Positions 1-5,902 of a stretch of DNA of 6,262 nucleotides are shown here, piece by piece. Positions within the stretch are counted from its first letter, which is position 1. Every line of letters starts with the position of its first letter. A program made the translations under genes and the position numbers. The notes under the pieces were generated by a model, which saw nothing but the letters and a program-made list of their open reading frames with translations, searched no databases and had not been told where the DNA came from. This DNA is from an uncultured Prevotella sp. (GTDB taxonomy: Bacteria > Bacteroidota > Bacteroidia > Bacteroidales > Bacteroidaceae), in the NCBI GenBank assembly GCA_934219025.1, contig CAKQDG010000115.1:1-6262 (forward strand), written 5' to 3'.

Positions 1-310
1 TAAGTCGCATTTCATCATTCCGTTCAGCCCTCAAATCCTCCACGGCAACATTCTGCAGCATCTCTTCTCCCTCGCTGCGGCAACTGTTTTGATGCCGCCA
101 TCTGTCGCGGTGAAGATTTCGTGCTATAGTATAGGCAAGAGCGGAAACATTAGCCCCAGCCTCTATCCTGGAGCGCATATTCCAGAGCCTGAGCATGACT
201 TCCTGCACGATATCCTCGGCATCGTCGTCATTCCCCGTCAGCCGCTGCAAGTAATCTCTCAGATTGCTTCGCAGGGGCAGCACAATATGGTTGAAATCTT
301 CTGGTTTCAT
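1..310 (-). CDS. ECF-type RNA polymerase sigma factor, N-terminal part (3' end outside window)
   Basis: Reading the minus strand from 310 to 1 gives 103 codons of an open frame that runs off the left edge. It has the core of a sigma-70 region 2: DDAEDIVQEVMLRLW (residues 29-43, regions 2.1-2.2, core RNAP binding) and ALAYTIARNLHRDRWR (residues 57-72, regions 2.3-2.4, promoter melting and -10 recognition). Region 4, which would read the -35 element, lies outside. ECF factors redirect RNA polymerase and in Bacteroidetes are often paired with a membrane anti-sigma factor and a TonB receptor; no anti-sigma is visible here. An in-frame ATG at 355 would add 15 residues (MSEIRDLSVIYINRQ). I prefer 310 because family members usually begin just before the 'lPLr..L..y' helix, and AGG lies a few bases before this ATG. 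A stop (TGA, 407-409) closes the frame further upstream. The family call is strong; the regulon is unknown. Confidence 0.9.
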   Translation of the reverse strand, partial: MKPEDFNHIVLPLRSNLRDYLQRLTGNDDDAEDIVQEVMLRLWNMRSRIEAGANVSALAYTIARNLHRDRWRHQNSCRSEGEEMLQNVAVEDLRAERNDEMRL

Positions 311-471
311 CTGCCTGTTTATATATATAACGGACAAATCCCGGATTTCGGACATTTCAATGAAACTTTTTTTGACTGGAGAATACAACACGTTTTTTTG
401 TATAATTCAAACCATATGTAACTCACTTAAAGTTATTTCTTAATCACAACCTTTTTCTCCATAATTCTTTG

Positions 472-479
472 TACTTTTG
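472..479 (+). promoter_or_regulatory. Bacteroidetes -7 promoter box for the TonB receptor gene
   Basis: TACTTTTG is an exact match to the Bacteroidetes -7 consensus TAnnTTTG. It lies 44 nt before the ATG at 524, which predicts a leader of roughly 35-40 nt. No clear TTTG -33 element is seen at the expected distance; the region there is a C/T-rich run (450-459). This suggests either a weak vegetative promoter or help from an activator. The rest of the 311-523 spacer between the divergent genes is AT-rich. It shows no riboswitch-like conserved structure and no convincing promoter for the leftward sigma gene; the nearest is TAACTTTA at 428-435 on the minus strand, with one mismatch. Confidence 0.6.
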
Positions 480-523
480 CCGAGCCTTTCATGGCATAAC
501 AATAATTTTTAATTCAAAATTCT

Positions 524-2632
524 ATGTACAACAACAAGAAAGCACAGGGCTCGCCGATGAAGTTCAAACACTTCACCCGCAAGGGCTACGCTCTCTTCGC
601 TTGCTTGGGCAAAGAGGTGATTATCGGCACACTGAGCGTTGCCACACTTACCTATGCCAAGGCCGACGGCATCAGCACCAAGCCGATTATGGCAGAGGCT
701 GACAGCCTTGCCACCCACAGCGAGATTGCGCTCGACGAGGTGAGAGTTACCGGCTCCCGTGCTCCGCTTACCCGTGGGCAGGCGGCGAGAATGGTTACTG
801 TACTGGAGCGTGAGGATATTCAAGCCGCCCCGGTGCAAAGTGTTAATGACTTGCTGAAATATGCAGCAAGCGTGGATGTGAGGCAGCGCGGCCCCATCGG
901 GGCGCAGACCGACATCAGCATCCGTGGCGGAAACTATGAGCAGATTACAGTCCTGCTCAACGGCATCAACATCTGCGACCCACAGACGGGGCACAACGCC
1001 TTTGACTTCCCCGTGGACGTGAGCGACATAGAGCGCATCGAAGTGCTCGAGGGACCTGCCGGCAGGGTGTTCGGCACATCTTCGCTGCTCGGAGCGATAA
1101 ACATCGTTACGAAGCATCCTGCCCAGAACAACATTTCGGCTCATGCCGAGGCGGGCAGCTACGGATATTTCAACGGTGGGGCAAACATCGGATTGGTTTC
1201 GGGAAAATGGACTAACTCTATATCCGGAAACTATACCCGTTCTGACGGCTACAACCGCAACAAGGCGGGACGGCTGAACACAGACTTTGAAGGTGCAAAG
1301 GCTTTCTATCAAGGAACTTATTCTGACAACAACACGAGGGTGAGCTGGCATGCCGGATTGAGCATGCGCGATTTTGGTTCCAACACTTTCTACGGAACCG
1401 GAAGCGACGACCAGTTTGAACATACTTTCAAGAGTTATACGGCGCTGCAGGCTGAAACGCGCTGCGGGCGACTACATCTCAGTCCGTCGGTCTACTGGAA
1501 CCGCAACATGGACCGCTTTGAGTATTTCCGCGGTCTCGACAACGTAATACCCGAAGGCGGAACATACGGCGTGGCCTACAACTACCACCGCACTGACGTG
1601 TATGGCGTGAACCTCAACTCTTATTTCGACTGGGCTGGAGGACGAACTGCCGTATGTGCTGAACTGCGCAACGAGGACTTGGTGAGCACCACGCTCGGCG
1701 AACCGCTCGAAGCCCCGAAGCATGTGCACAATACCGACCGCGACTATACCAACGGACTGAACCGCACGAACATCAGCTTTACTCTGGAACACAACATTCT
1801 GTTGGAGCGATTTACTCTCTCTGCAGGCATTGTGGCGGTGAAGAACTCGTGGAACCACATGAACATGAGGGTTTATCCGGGCATTGACGCAAGCTATCGC
1901 ATCGGCAACAACGTGAAGCTGTATGCCTCTTACAACACCTCGCTGAGGATGCCTTCGGTAACGGAGCTTTACTATTCGGTTGGCGGACATAAGGCTGACA
2001 AGCACTTGAAACCGGAGGAACTGCAGGCGCTTGAAGGCGGTGTGAAATATCTGGGCACGGGCATTACGGCGAGCGCAAGCCTGTTCTACAACCACTGCAA
2101 AAATATGATTGACTGGATTCTCGACACCAACGAGGGAAATGATGCCGTGTGGAAATCGGTGAACTTCACCAAGATAAACACCCTCGGCGCTGAGCTGTCG
2201 GCAAGTGCCAATTTCCGCAGACTTTTGCCTTCGCAGCATTTTCTGAAGTCGATTGGCGTTTCATATTCATGGATGACCCAAGACAAGGACGAGCCGGCAA
2301 ACATCCAGAGCCGTTCCACCCTGGAATACTTGCGCCACAAGTTTGTGGCAAACCTCGACCTGAACATCTGGCAACAGCTTGACCTGTCGCTGAAATACCG
2401 ATGGCAGAAGCGCACCGGTTCTTTCACGAGAAAGGACAACAGCGGCAACGCCACAGTGTCGCACTACAAGCCTTACGGTCTGCTGGATGCACGCCTGGCT
2501 TGGAACGCCGACACATACAAGGTGTTTGTAGAGGCAAACAACGTGTTTAACACCAAGTATTATGACTTTGGCAGTCTGCCGCAACCCGGCACATGGATTA
2601 TGGCAGGGGCTTCTGTAAACATAAATCTATAA
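524..2632 (+). CDS. TonB-dependent outer-membrane receptor (BtuB/siderophore-receptor type)
   Basis: Complete 702-residue receptor, normal length for the family. It would import a scarce ligand (cobalamin, siderophore-iron or similar) across the outer membrane using TonB/ExbBD energy. In order: an extended charged N-terminus (residues 1-30) before a hydrophobic signal core (about 31-46, ending TYAKA); a TonB-box-like stretch IALDEVRV (68-75); a plug domain (about 86-197) with the hallmark RIEVLEGPAGRVFGTSSLLG; then a 22-strand-type beta barrel to the C-terminal strand TWIMAGASVNINL. No CarboxypepD-like N-terminal repeat is present, so it is not SusC-like. The ATG at 524 follows an AT-rich leader as usual in this phylum; ATG 557 (MKFKHFTRKGY) is the alternative and keeps the whole signal peptide. 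No SusD, siderophore or cobalamin gene is adjacent, and there is no room for a cobalamin riboswitch upstream. The substrate is therefore unassigned. It is divergent from an ECF sigma gene. Confidence 0.93.
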   Translation: MYNNKKAQGSPMKFKHFTRKGYALFACLGKEVIIGTLSVATLTYAKADGISTKPIMAEADSLATHSEIALDEVRVTGSRAPLTRGQAARMVTVLEREDIQAAPVQSVNDLLKYAASVDVRQRGPIGAQTDISIRGGNYEQITVLLNGINICDPQTGHNAFDFPVDVSDIERIEVLEGPAGRVFGTSSLLGAINIVTKHPAQNNISAHAEAGSYGYFNGGANIGLVSGKWTNSISGNYTRSDGYNRNKAGRLNTDFEGAKAFYQGTYSDNNTRVSWHAGLSMRDFGSNTFYGTGSDDQFEHTFKSYTALQAETRCGRLHLSPSVYWNRNMDRFEYFRGLDNVIPEGGTYGVAYNYHRTDVYGVNLNSYFDWAGGRTAVCAELRNEDLVSTTLGEPLEAPKHVHNTDRDYTNGLNRTNISFTLEHNILLERFTLSAGIVAVKNSWNHMNMRVYPGIDASYRIGNNVKLYASYNTSLRMPSVTELYYSVGGHKADKHLKPEELQALEGGVKYLGTGITASASLFYNHCKNMIDWILDTNEGNDAVWKSVNFTKINTLGAELSASANFRRLLPSQHFLKSIGVSYSWMTQDKDEPANIQSRSTLEYLRHKFVANLDLNIWQQLDLSLKYRWQKRTGSFTRKDNSGNATVSHYKPYGLLDARLAWNADTYKVFVEANNVFNTKYYDFGSLPQPGTWIMAGASVNINL

Positions 2633-2665
2633 AATAGGTAGGCGGACTACTCCACCCTACCTATT
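2633..2665. terminator. Bidirectional hairpin between convergent genes
   Basis: A perfect 10-bp inverted repeat, AATAGGTAGG (2633-2642) and CCTACCTATT (2656-2665), flanks a 13-nt loop that can pair further (GGA 2644-2646 with TCC 2651-2653). It begins directly after the TonB receptor stop codon and covers the last codons and stop of the convergent hydrolase gene. On the minus strand it is followed by TTTTATAG, a weak U-tract. On the plus strand ATATATA follows, which is poor for intrinsic termination. It probably serves as a shared terminator or 3'-end stabiliser. Confidence 0.6.
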
Positions 2666-3276
2666 ATATATACAGCAGCATTTCTCGACAAGTCGCCGGG
2701 GTTGCTGCCCGGTTCCCCCTCGGGAACCTGCAAACCTTGACGGGCATAGTAATCTCTCCAATACGGGGTTACTTTGCCCGTTTTGTCGTGAAACGACATG
2801 GGGATGGGCTTGAACACAAGCGTGCCGTCTTGATAACGATAAGATTTCTGAACCAGTTCGCTGCAATAAAAAGCGCTGTCGTCGGGCATGAAGTTAAAGT
2901 CGTATGGCTTGCCCAAAAACTTTATCGCCCTCTCCACCGACTGCGCCACGCCCACGGTATCCTTCAGCCGCGCCGCCACCACCTGTTCGCGCCTCGCCAT
3001 AAACGAGTCTATCGGAGTGAGGCAAACGCCCCGGTGTATAGCTTCAAGGGCAAACGCGCGCCCTCCCACCCTGTGGAATATCGCCACATGGTCTATCTTC
3101 ATTCCGCCCACGCCCTGCGTAACGTCGGTTATCGGATTGTCGCCCTGTTTGGCGCAAAACAGCAGGTCGCCCTCGCAAAGCGTCTCCACCCCAACCTTCT
3201 GTATGCCACGGCAAAAGGCAGAAATCGACAATACAAGGATTGCCGCAACAAATGAAACTCTCTTAAAACAAATCAT
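2647..3276 (-). CDS. Secreted YiiX/YebB-like NlpC/P60-superfamily cysteine hydrolase
   Basis: A 209-residue protein with the permuted papain-like fold features of the YiiX/YebB group (peptidase C92-like). After a signal peptide (residues 1 to about 24, hydrophobic core FVAAILVLSISAF) come GDLLF (36-40), DHVAIF with the probable catalytic His63, ALEAI with Glu78 as probable third residue, KPYDFNF (123-129), and YCSELV with the nucleophile Cys138. This order (His before Cys) is typical of the permuted family. Known and presumed substrates are amide bonds in cell-wall peptides or acyl/lipid groups; the substrate here is unknown. The cysteine at 22 is preceded by Phe, a poor lipobox, so a soluble periplasmic protein is more likely than a lipoprotein. 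The gene is monocistronic, with the DUF805 terminator upstream and a convergent TonB receptor downstream. The only promoter-like site is TAAATTTT (3287-3294), one mismatch from the -7 consensus. Confidence 0.87.
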   Translation of the reverse strand: MICFKRVSFVAAILVLSISAFCRGIQKVGVETLCEGDLLFCAKQGDNPITDVTQGVGGMKIDHVAIFHRVGGRAFALEAIHRGVCLTPIDSFMARREQVVAARLKDTVGVAQSVERAIKFLGKPYDFNFMPDDSAFYCSELVQKSYRYQDGTLVFKPIPMSFHDKTGKVTPYWRDYYARQGLQVPEGEPGSNPGDLSRNAAVYIIGRVE

Positions 3277-3331
3277 GACTTACTTAAAAATTTAGTTGTT
3301 CCACTCCCCGCCACATCACGAAGAATAGGCT

Positions 3332-3376
3332 AAAAACAAAAAATCCCCGTCAGACAGTTTCATCAGCCTGCGGGGA
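3332..3376 (-). terminator. Rho-independent terminator of the HIT-trmD-DUF805 operon
   Basis: On the minus strand TCCCCG (3376-3371) pairs with CGGGGA (3349-3344). The stem continues with CAGGC pairing GTCTG across a single bulged A, leaving the 10-nt loop TGATGAAACT. A 12-nt U-rich tail (TTTTTTGTTTTT, 3343-3332) follows directly. It lies 18 nt beyond the DUF805 stop codon. The structure is a strong intrinsic terminator for the leftward operon and should insulate the hydrolase gene downstream. Confidence 0.92.
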
Positions 3377-3394
3377 AACAACGTTTACCGTTGA

Positions 3395-3916
3395 TTATTC
3401 TTCAACGACATACTTAGGAGAATCGCCGTATTTGTTAGGTCCGATATTGCTGTCAAACAGACTGAAGATGAATATCACGATGCCGCAAACACATGAAACA
3501 GCTGCCGGCACACAGAACAAAGGATTTATCATCAGCCCGATCAGTTCCTTTGGATTGGGGTTCACGCTCATTGCCAATTCGTTGTATCCGCTTGCCTGCA
3601 TATAAATCAGCAAAATCACGCTGCAAACAAATTCTACATACACCCAAATGCCACTATGCCCGGAATCTTGCATTCGGCGCACGCCAACAGCAACTGCCGT
3701 CATACTAATGACAATGGAAATTATCAAATTTACAACTGGCACACTGCTGAACACTGCATTTGCCACCCAACTTACCAAAGTTGCAGCGAGAACATACCAC
3801 CAGTATTCAGACCGGCGCGAACGTCCATTCACATTAGTAAGATTGCTTAACACTTTCTTCACGGCTTCACCGAAACCAAGCTTCGGAGTTGCAACAAAAT
3901 TAGGCATATTTTCCAT
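3395..3916 (-). CDS. DUF805 family inner-membrane protein
   Basis: A 173-residue membrane protein with the DUF805 (YhaH/YhaI-like) signature: NGRSRRSEYWWY (residues 30-41) before the first membrane segment, GVRRMQDSGHSGIW (78-91) between segments, and DSNIGPNKYGDSP (155-167) near the C-terminus. About four membrane segments are seen, near 38-60, 61-79, 89-107 and 126-153. The family is widespread but its function is not established. It starts 20 nt after the trmD stop on the same strand and is followed at 18 nt by a strong terminator, so it is the last gene of the HIT-trmD operon. ATG 3916 is chosen; an in-frame ATG three codons later (3907) is equally possible, and neither has a clear Shine-Dalgarno site. 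The stretch 131-150 is rich in Cys, Val and Ile, with three cysteines (C135, C142, C144). Confidence 0.9.
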   Translation of the reverse strand: MENMPNFVATPKLGFGEAVKKVLSNLTNVNGRSRRSEYWWYVLAATLVSWVANAVFSSVPVVNLIISIVISMTAVAVGVRRMQDSGHSGIWVYVEFVCSVILLIYMQASGYNELAMSVNPNPKELIGLMINPLFCVPAAVSCVCGIVIFIFSLFDSNIGPNKYGDSPKYVVEE

Positions 3917-3936
3917 ATTGCTTTTAAGATTAATTA

Positions 3937-4617
3937 TTACTGTTTGTCGAGCAAGTCAGGACGCAACTGCTTTGTGCGCAGATAGCTTTGCTCTATCTCC
4001 CAATCTTTTATCTTCGCCTCGTTTCCGCTCAGCAGGATATCGGGCACCTTCCATCCCTTGTAGTCGGCAGGACGGGTGTATATCGGAGCCGAGAGCATAT
4101 CATCCTGAAAGCAGTCGGAAAGAGCCGACTGCTCGTCGCCCACCACGCCGGGAACGATTCTCACGATGGCATCCGCCATTACTGCAGCCGCCAGCTCGCC
4201 CCCGGTAAGAACATAGTCGCCTATGCTTATCTCGCGGGTAATCAGGTGCTCGCGTATGCGATGGTCAATGCCCTTGTAGTGTCCGCACAGGATAATTAGG
4301 TTTTCCTTCATCGAGAGGTCGTTGGCCACGTGCTGGTTGAACTGCTCGCCGTCGGGCGAAGTGAAAATCACCTCGTCGTAATGGCGTTCAGCCTTCAGCG
4401 CAGAGATACACCGGTCTATCGGCTCACACTGCATCACCATTCCGGCAAAACCGCCATAAGGATAGTCGTCCACGCGTTTCCACTTGTCGGTGGAATAGTC
4501 GCGCAGATTGTGAAGATGAATCTCGGCAAGTCCTTTTTTCTGTGCCCTCGCCAAAATGGACTCATTGCAGAAGCCCTCTATCATGGTGGGGAGCACGGTT
4601 ATGATGTCTATTCTCAT
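3937..4617 (-). CDS. trmD: tRNA (guanine37-N1)-methyltransferase TrmD
   Basis: A 226-residue SPOUT methyltransferase that transfers a methyl group from SAM to N1 of G37, next to the anticodon, of tRNAs reading CNN codons and some others, which prevents +1 frameshifting. Hallmarks: [10 protein letters not shown] start; [14 protein letters not shown] (residues 50-63, the bacterial GGGpGM loop); [12 protein letters not shown] (109-120) and [16 protein letters not shown] (129-144), which build the trefoil-knot SAM site; Arg153 in VRIVPGVVG; Asp168 in LSDCF, matching the catalytic Asp169 of E. coli; and IYTRP (179-183). Length is normal, though a little short at the C-terminus compared with gammaproteobacterial TrmD. 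It starts 9 nt after the HIT gene stop, so the two are co-transcribed. The usual neighbours rpsP, rimM and rplS are absent from the window. Confidence 0.97.
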   Translation of the reverse strand: MRIDIITVLPTMIEGFCNESILARAQKKGLAEIHLHNLRDYSTDKWKRVDDYPYGGFAGMVMQCEPIDRCISALKAERHYDEVIFTSPDGEQFNQHVANDLSMKENLIILCGHYKGIDHRIREHLITREISIGDYVLTGGELAAAVMADAIVRIVPGVVGDEQSALSDCFQDDMLSAPIYTRPADYKGWKVPDILLSGNEAKIKDWEIEQSYLRTKQLRPDLLDKQ

Positions 4618-4626
4618 TCTATATCT

Positions 4627-5052
4627 TTACAGTTCTTTTTTCAGAGCCTCGGCCATCTCTGCATATTCAGCGTCAGAGAGGTAAACCTTCTTCGGGTTCA
4701 TCTGGAACACTCCGCCGAAGTCTGGTCCGCCCTTGTATTTCGGGATAAGGTGGAAGTGCAGGTGCGAAAGAGTGTCGGAATATGCGCCATAGTTGATTTT
4801 GTCAGGATTGAACACTTTCTGCATGGCACGTGTCACCTTTGCCACATCTGCCATAAAAGCGTTTCTGTCTTCATCGCTCAGAAGATTCAAATCGTCAACA
4901 TGGTCCTTGTATGCCACGAGGCAACGGCCATGGTATGTTTGCTCCTTAAAGATAAACACGCGCGAAACGCTGAGTTTAGCCACTTCAATCATCAAGTCAT
5001 GCAATGTCTCATTGTTCTGACAATAGAGACAATCCTTTGGGTCACTATTCAT
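4627..5052 (-). CDS. HIT-family nucleotide hydrolase/transferase
   Basis: A 141-residue histidine-triad protein. The triad motif is SHLHFHLIP with His97, His99 and His101; by family knowledge the central one (His99) is the nucleophile that takes the AMP group. The N-terminal CLYCQ (Cys8, Cys11), with His51 and His97 nearby in sequence, resembles the zinc site of some bacterial HIT proteins. Members hydrolyse adenosine phosphoramidates or dinucleoside polyphosphates; the physiological substrate is not predictable here. It is the first gene of the HIT-trmD-DUF805 operon, with a promoter box 35 nt upstream of its ATG and only 9 nt before trmD. The start at 5052 follows an AT-rich leader (CCTATT before the ATG) without Shine-Dalgarno, usual for the phylum. 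Confidence 0.94.
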   Translation of the reverse strand: MNSDPKDCLYCQNNETLHDLMIEVAKLSVSRVFIFKEQTYHGRCLVAYKDHVDDLNLLSDEDRNAFMADVAKVTRAMQKVFNPDKINYGAYSDTLSHLHFHLIPKYKGGPDFGGVFQMNPKKVYLSDAEYAEMAEALKKEL

Positions 5053-5086
5053 AATAGGTATGTTTTAATATTAGTTTTATGAAATA

Positions 5087-5094
5087 CAAAGGTA
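5087..5094 (-). promoter_or_regulatory. -7 promoter box of the HIT-trmD-DUF805 operon
   Basis: The minus strand reads TACCTTTG, an exact match to the Bacteroidetes -7 consensus TAnnTTTG. It lies 35 nt upstream of the HIT start codon, predicting a leader of about 28 nt. The upstream side has a T-run (5109-5115, minus strand) about where the -33 TTTG is expected, but no exact TTTG. Confidence 0.75.
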
Positions 5095-5366
5095 GGAAAA
5101 ATCCTTATAAAAAAAGGCAGCCCGAATGTTTTTTTTATGAAATAAACCATTTTTTAGTTTTTTCCGTAGTTACACGACGCAGTACCAAGCGAAACATTTT
5201 TTTGCACATGAATGTTAAATTGCAGCGAAAACAAAGTTCTAAAAACAGCCCCGACGAAAAGTAGCAACTCTTTTGACGAAAACAGCACATTCTCGACATT
5301 TTTCAATAAACCGCTACTTATCAACGGTTTAGCCAAGCTACAGAACTAAAAAGGTTGGTTTTTCGC

Positions 5367-5410
5367 GAGAGAAGCAATGCTTTGCGAAGAGAGAAGCATT
5401 GCTTTGCTCC
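5367..5410. repeat. 22-nt tandem near-repeat with inverted cores
   Basis: Two copies of GAGAGAAGCAWTGCTTTGC (5367-5385 and 5389-5407) are set 22 nt apart and differ only at W (A in the first, T in the second). Because of that change the cores AAGCAATGCTT (5372-5382) and AAGCATTGCTT (5394-5404) are exact reverse complements, so the pair can fold as an 11-bp hairpin with an 11-nt loop. Function is unknown. It may be a small hairpin element or a two-site protein-binding sequence. Confidence 0.75.
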
Positions 5411-5525
5411 GACGAAAGACCATTTCCGACTGGTGATTTTTTCAATAAAAATGAACTCTCATGGCGCAAAACGCCTAAAATTGTAAACGAAATCGCATCA
5501 ACAGACTGCACAAAGCCACAATCTA

Positions 5526-5580
5526 TCGGTAATTTCCCTACTGTTTCATACGGTTAGCCTACGGGAACGGAGAAAACCGA
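5526..5580 (+). other. Possible small structured RNA with two competing helices
   Basis: Nested complementarity can be drawn: TCGGT (5526-5530) with ACCGA (5576-5580), TTCCC (5534-5538) with GGGAA (5563-5567), and inner CTGT (5541-5544) with ACGG (5550-5553). An alternative helix, CGGTT (5551-5555) with AACCG (5575-5579), uses the same 3' strand and would exclude the outer and inner ones. No promoter, terminator or known RNA family was recognised, and helices this short can arise by chance. Confidence 0.2.
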
Positions 5581-5700
5581 ATGTTAAAAACACAGAGCAT
5601 AACAGTTAATATTTCAAAAAGCAGAGCAATAATCCCCACAAGTCATAAAAATTGGTATATTATTTGAATGTACATATTTAACTGAAGTTGATTTAGTTAT

Positions 5701-5872
5701 TCCCCTCCCCCGCCTCCCCTTGGCAGGGGCGGAGCAGTTACTCTTTCTGCCAAAAACAGAGATATTTATTAATAAATTTAGTATTGATACAGATATAGTA
5801 ATGACAAATATTTAAGGTTATGGCAATTAAAGGTAACTGCTCCGCCCCCGGAGGGGGAGGCGGGGGAGGGGA
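5701..5872. repeat. Large inverted repeat pair, REP/BIME- or MITE-like
   Basis: The left arm (5701-5741) and right arm (5833-5872) are reverse complements except at their centres. They share the outer block GAGGGGA preceded by GGCGGGG, and the inner block GTAACTGCTCCG. The centres differ but each stays self-complementary: CCCC-loop-GGGG in the left arm (loop TTGGCA) and CCCCC-GGA-GGGGG in the right. Weaker complementarity continues inward (CTTT, TGCCA, AAC) to about 5757 and 5817. The AT-rich loop holds a 14-bp palindrome, ATTTATTAATAAAT (5764-5777). Both arms contain GGGGG-type runs that could form G-quadruplexes. No transposase and no obvious target-site duplication are seen. A pair of opposed hairpins between genes resembles a BIME; a single transposed MITE is the alternative. 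Confidence 0.85.
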
Positions 5873-5902
5873 AGATGTAAATCCGAAACTTTAATATTTA
5901 AT

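Larger units (their letters stand above)
5095..5902. other. Gene-poor AT-rich intergenic region (about 800 nt)
   Basis: No reading frame here looks like a gene. The two longest (about 60 codons, 5079-5264 + and 5154-5336 -) have low-complexity Lys/Phe/Leu-rich products. They overlap each other and neither matches a family I recognise. The first also starts inside the HIT promoter. What the stretch does hold: a small hairpin AAACCG/CGGTTT (5308-5330); a 22-nt tandem near-repeat (5367-5410); a short GGCG-CAAAA-CGCC hairpin (5463-5475); a possible folded RNA (5526-5580); and a large inverted repeat pair (5701-5872). No TAnnTTTG box was found on either strand between 5095 and 5902, so any RNA from here would use a weak or different promoter. 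Confidence 0.7.

Noticed and set aside
356..523. Possible cobalamin riboswitch upstream of the BtuB-like receptor
   Set aside because: The predicted leader is only about 40 nt, with no B12-box-like sequence; a cobalamin riboswitch needs far more.
509..2584. Long minus-strand open frames (for example 509-1423 and 1472-2239) opposite the TonB receptor
   Set aside because: They lie antisense to a clearly conserved receptor, have no recognisable domains, and their Val/Arg/Cys-rich composition is what the GC-biased codons of the sense gene produce.
3208..3276. Lipoprotein signal on the YiiX-like hydrolase (Cys22)
   Set aside because: The residues before the cysteine are S-A-F; a Phe at -1 does not fit a lipobox, so ordinary signal peptidase cleavage is more likely.
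4330..5082. 250-codon plus-strand frame opposite trmD and the HIT gene
   Set aside because: It is antisense to two well-supported conserved genes and runs across their junction; the product shows no family features.
5318..5326. TTATCAACG resembling a DnaA box
   Set aside because: Two mismatches to TTATCCACA, no cluster of such sites, and no replication genes nearby.
5154..5336. 60-codon minus-strand frame in the intergenic region
   Set aside because: No recognisable motif, no promoter box, overlaps an opposite-strand frame of similar size; likely chance in AT-rich DNA.
5367..5407. CRISPR array
   Set aside because: Only two 19-nt copies with a 3-nt gap, no spacers and no cas genes.
5701..5872. 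Simple intrinsic terminator
   Set aside because: There is no upstream gene on the plus strand ending here, no U-tract follows either arm, and the arms are far too long and far apart for an intrinsic terminator.
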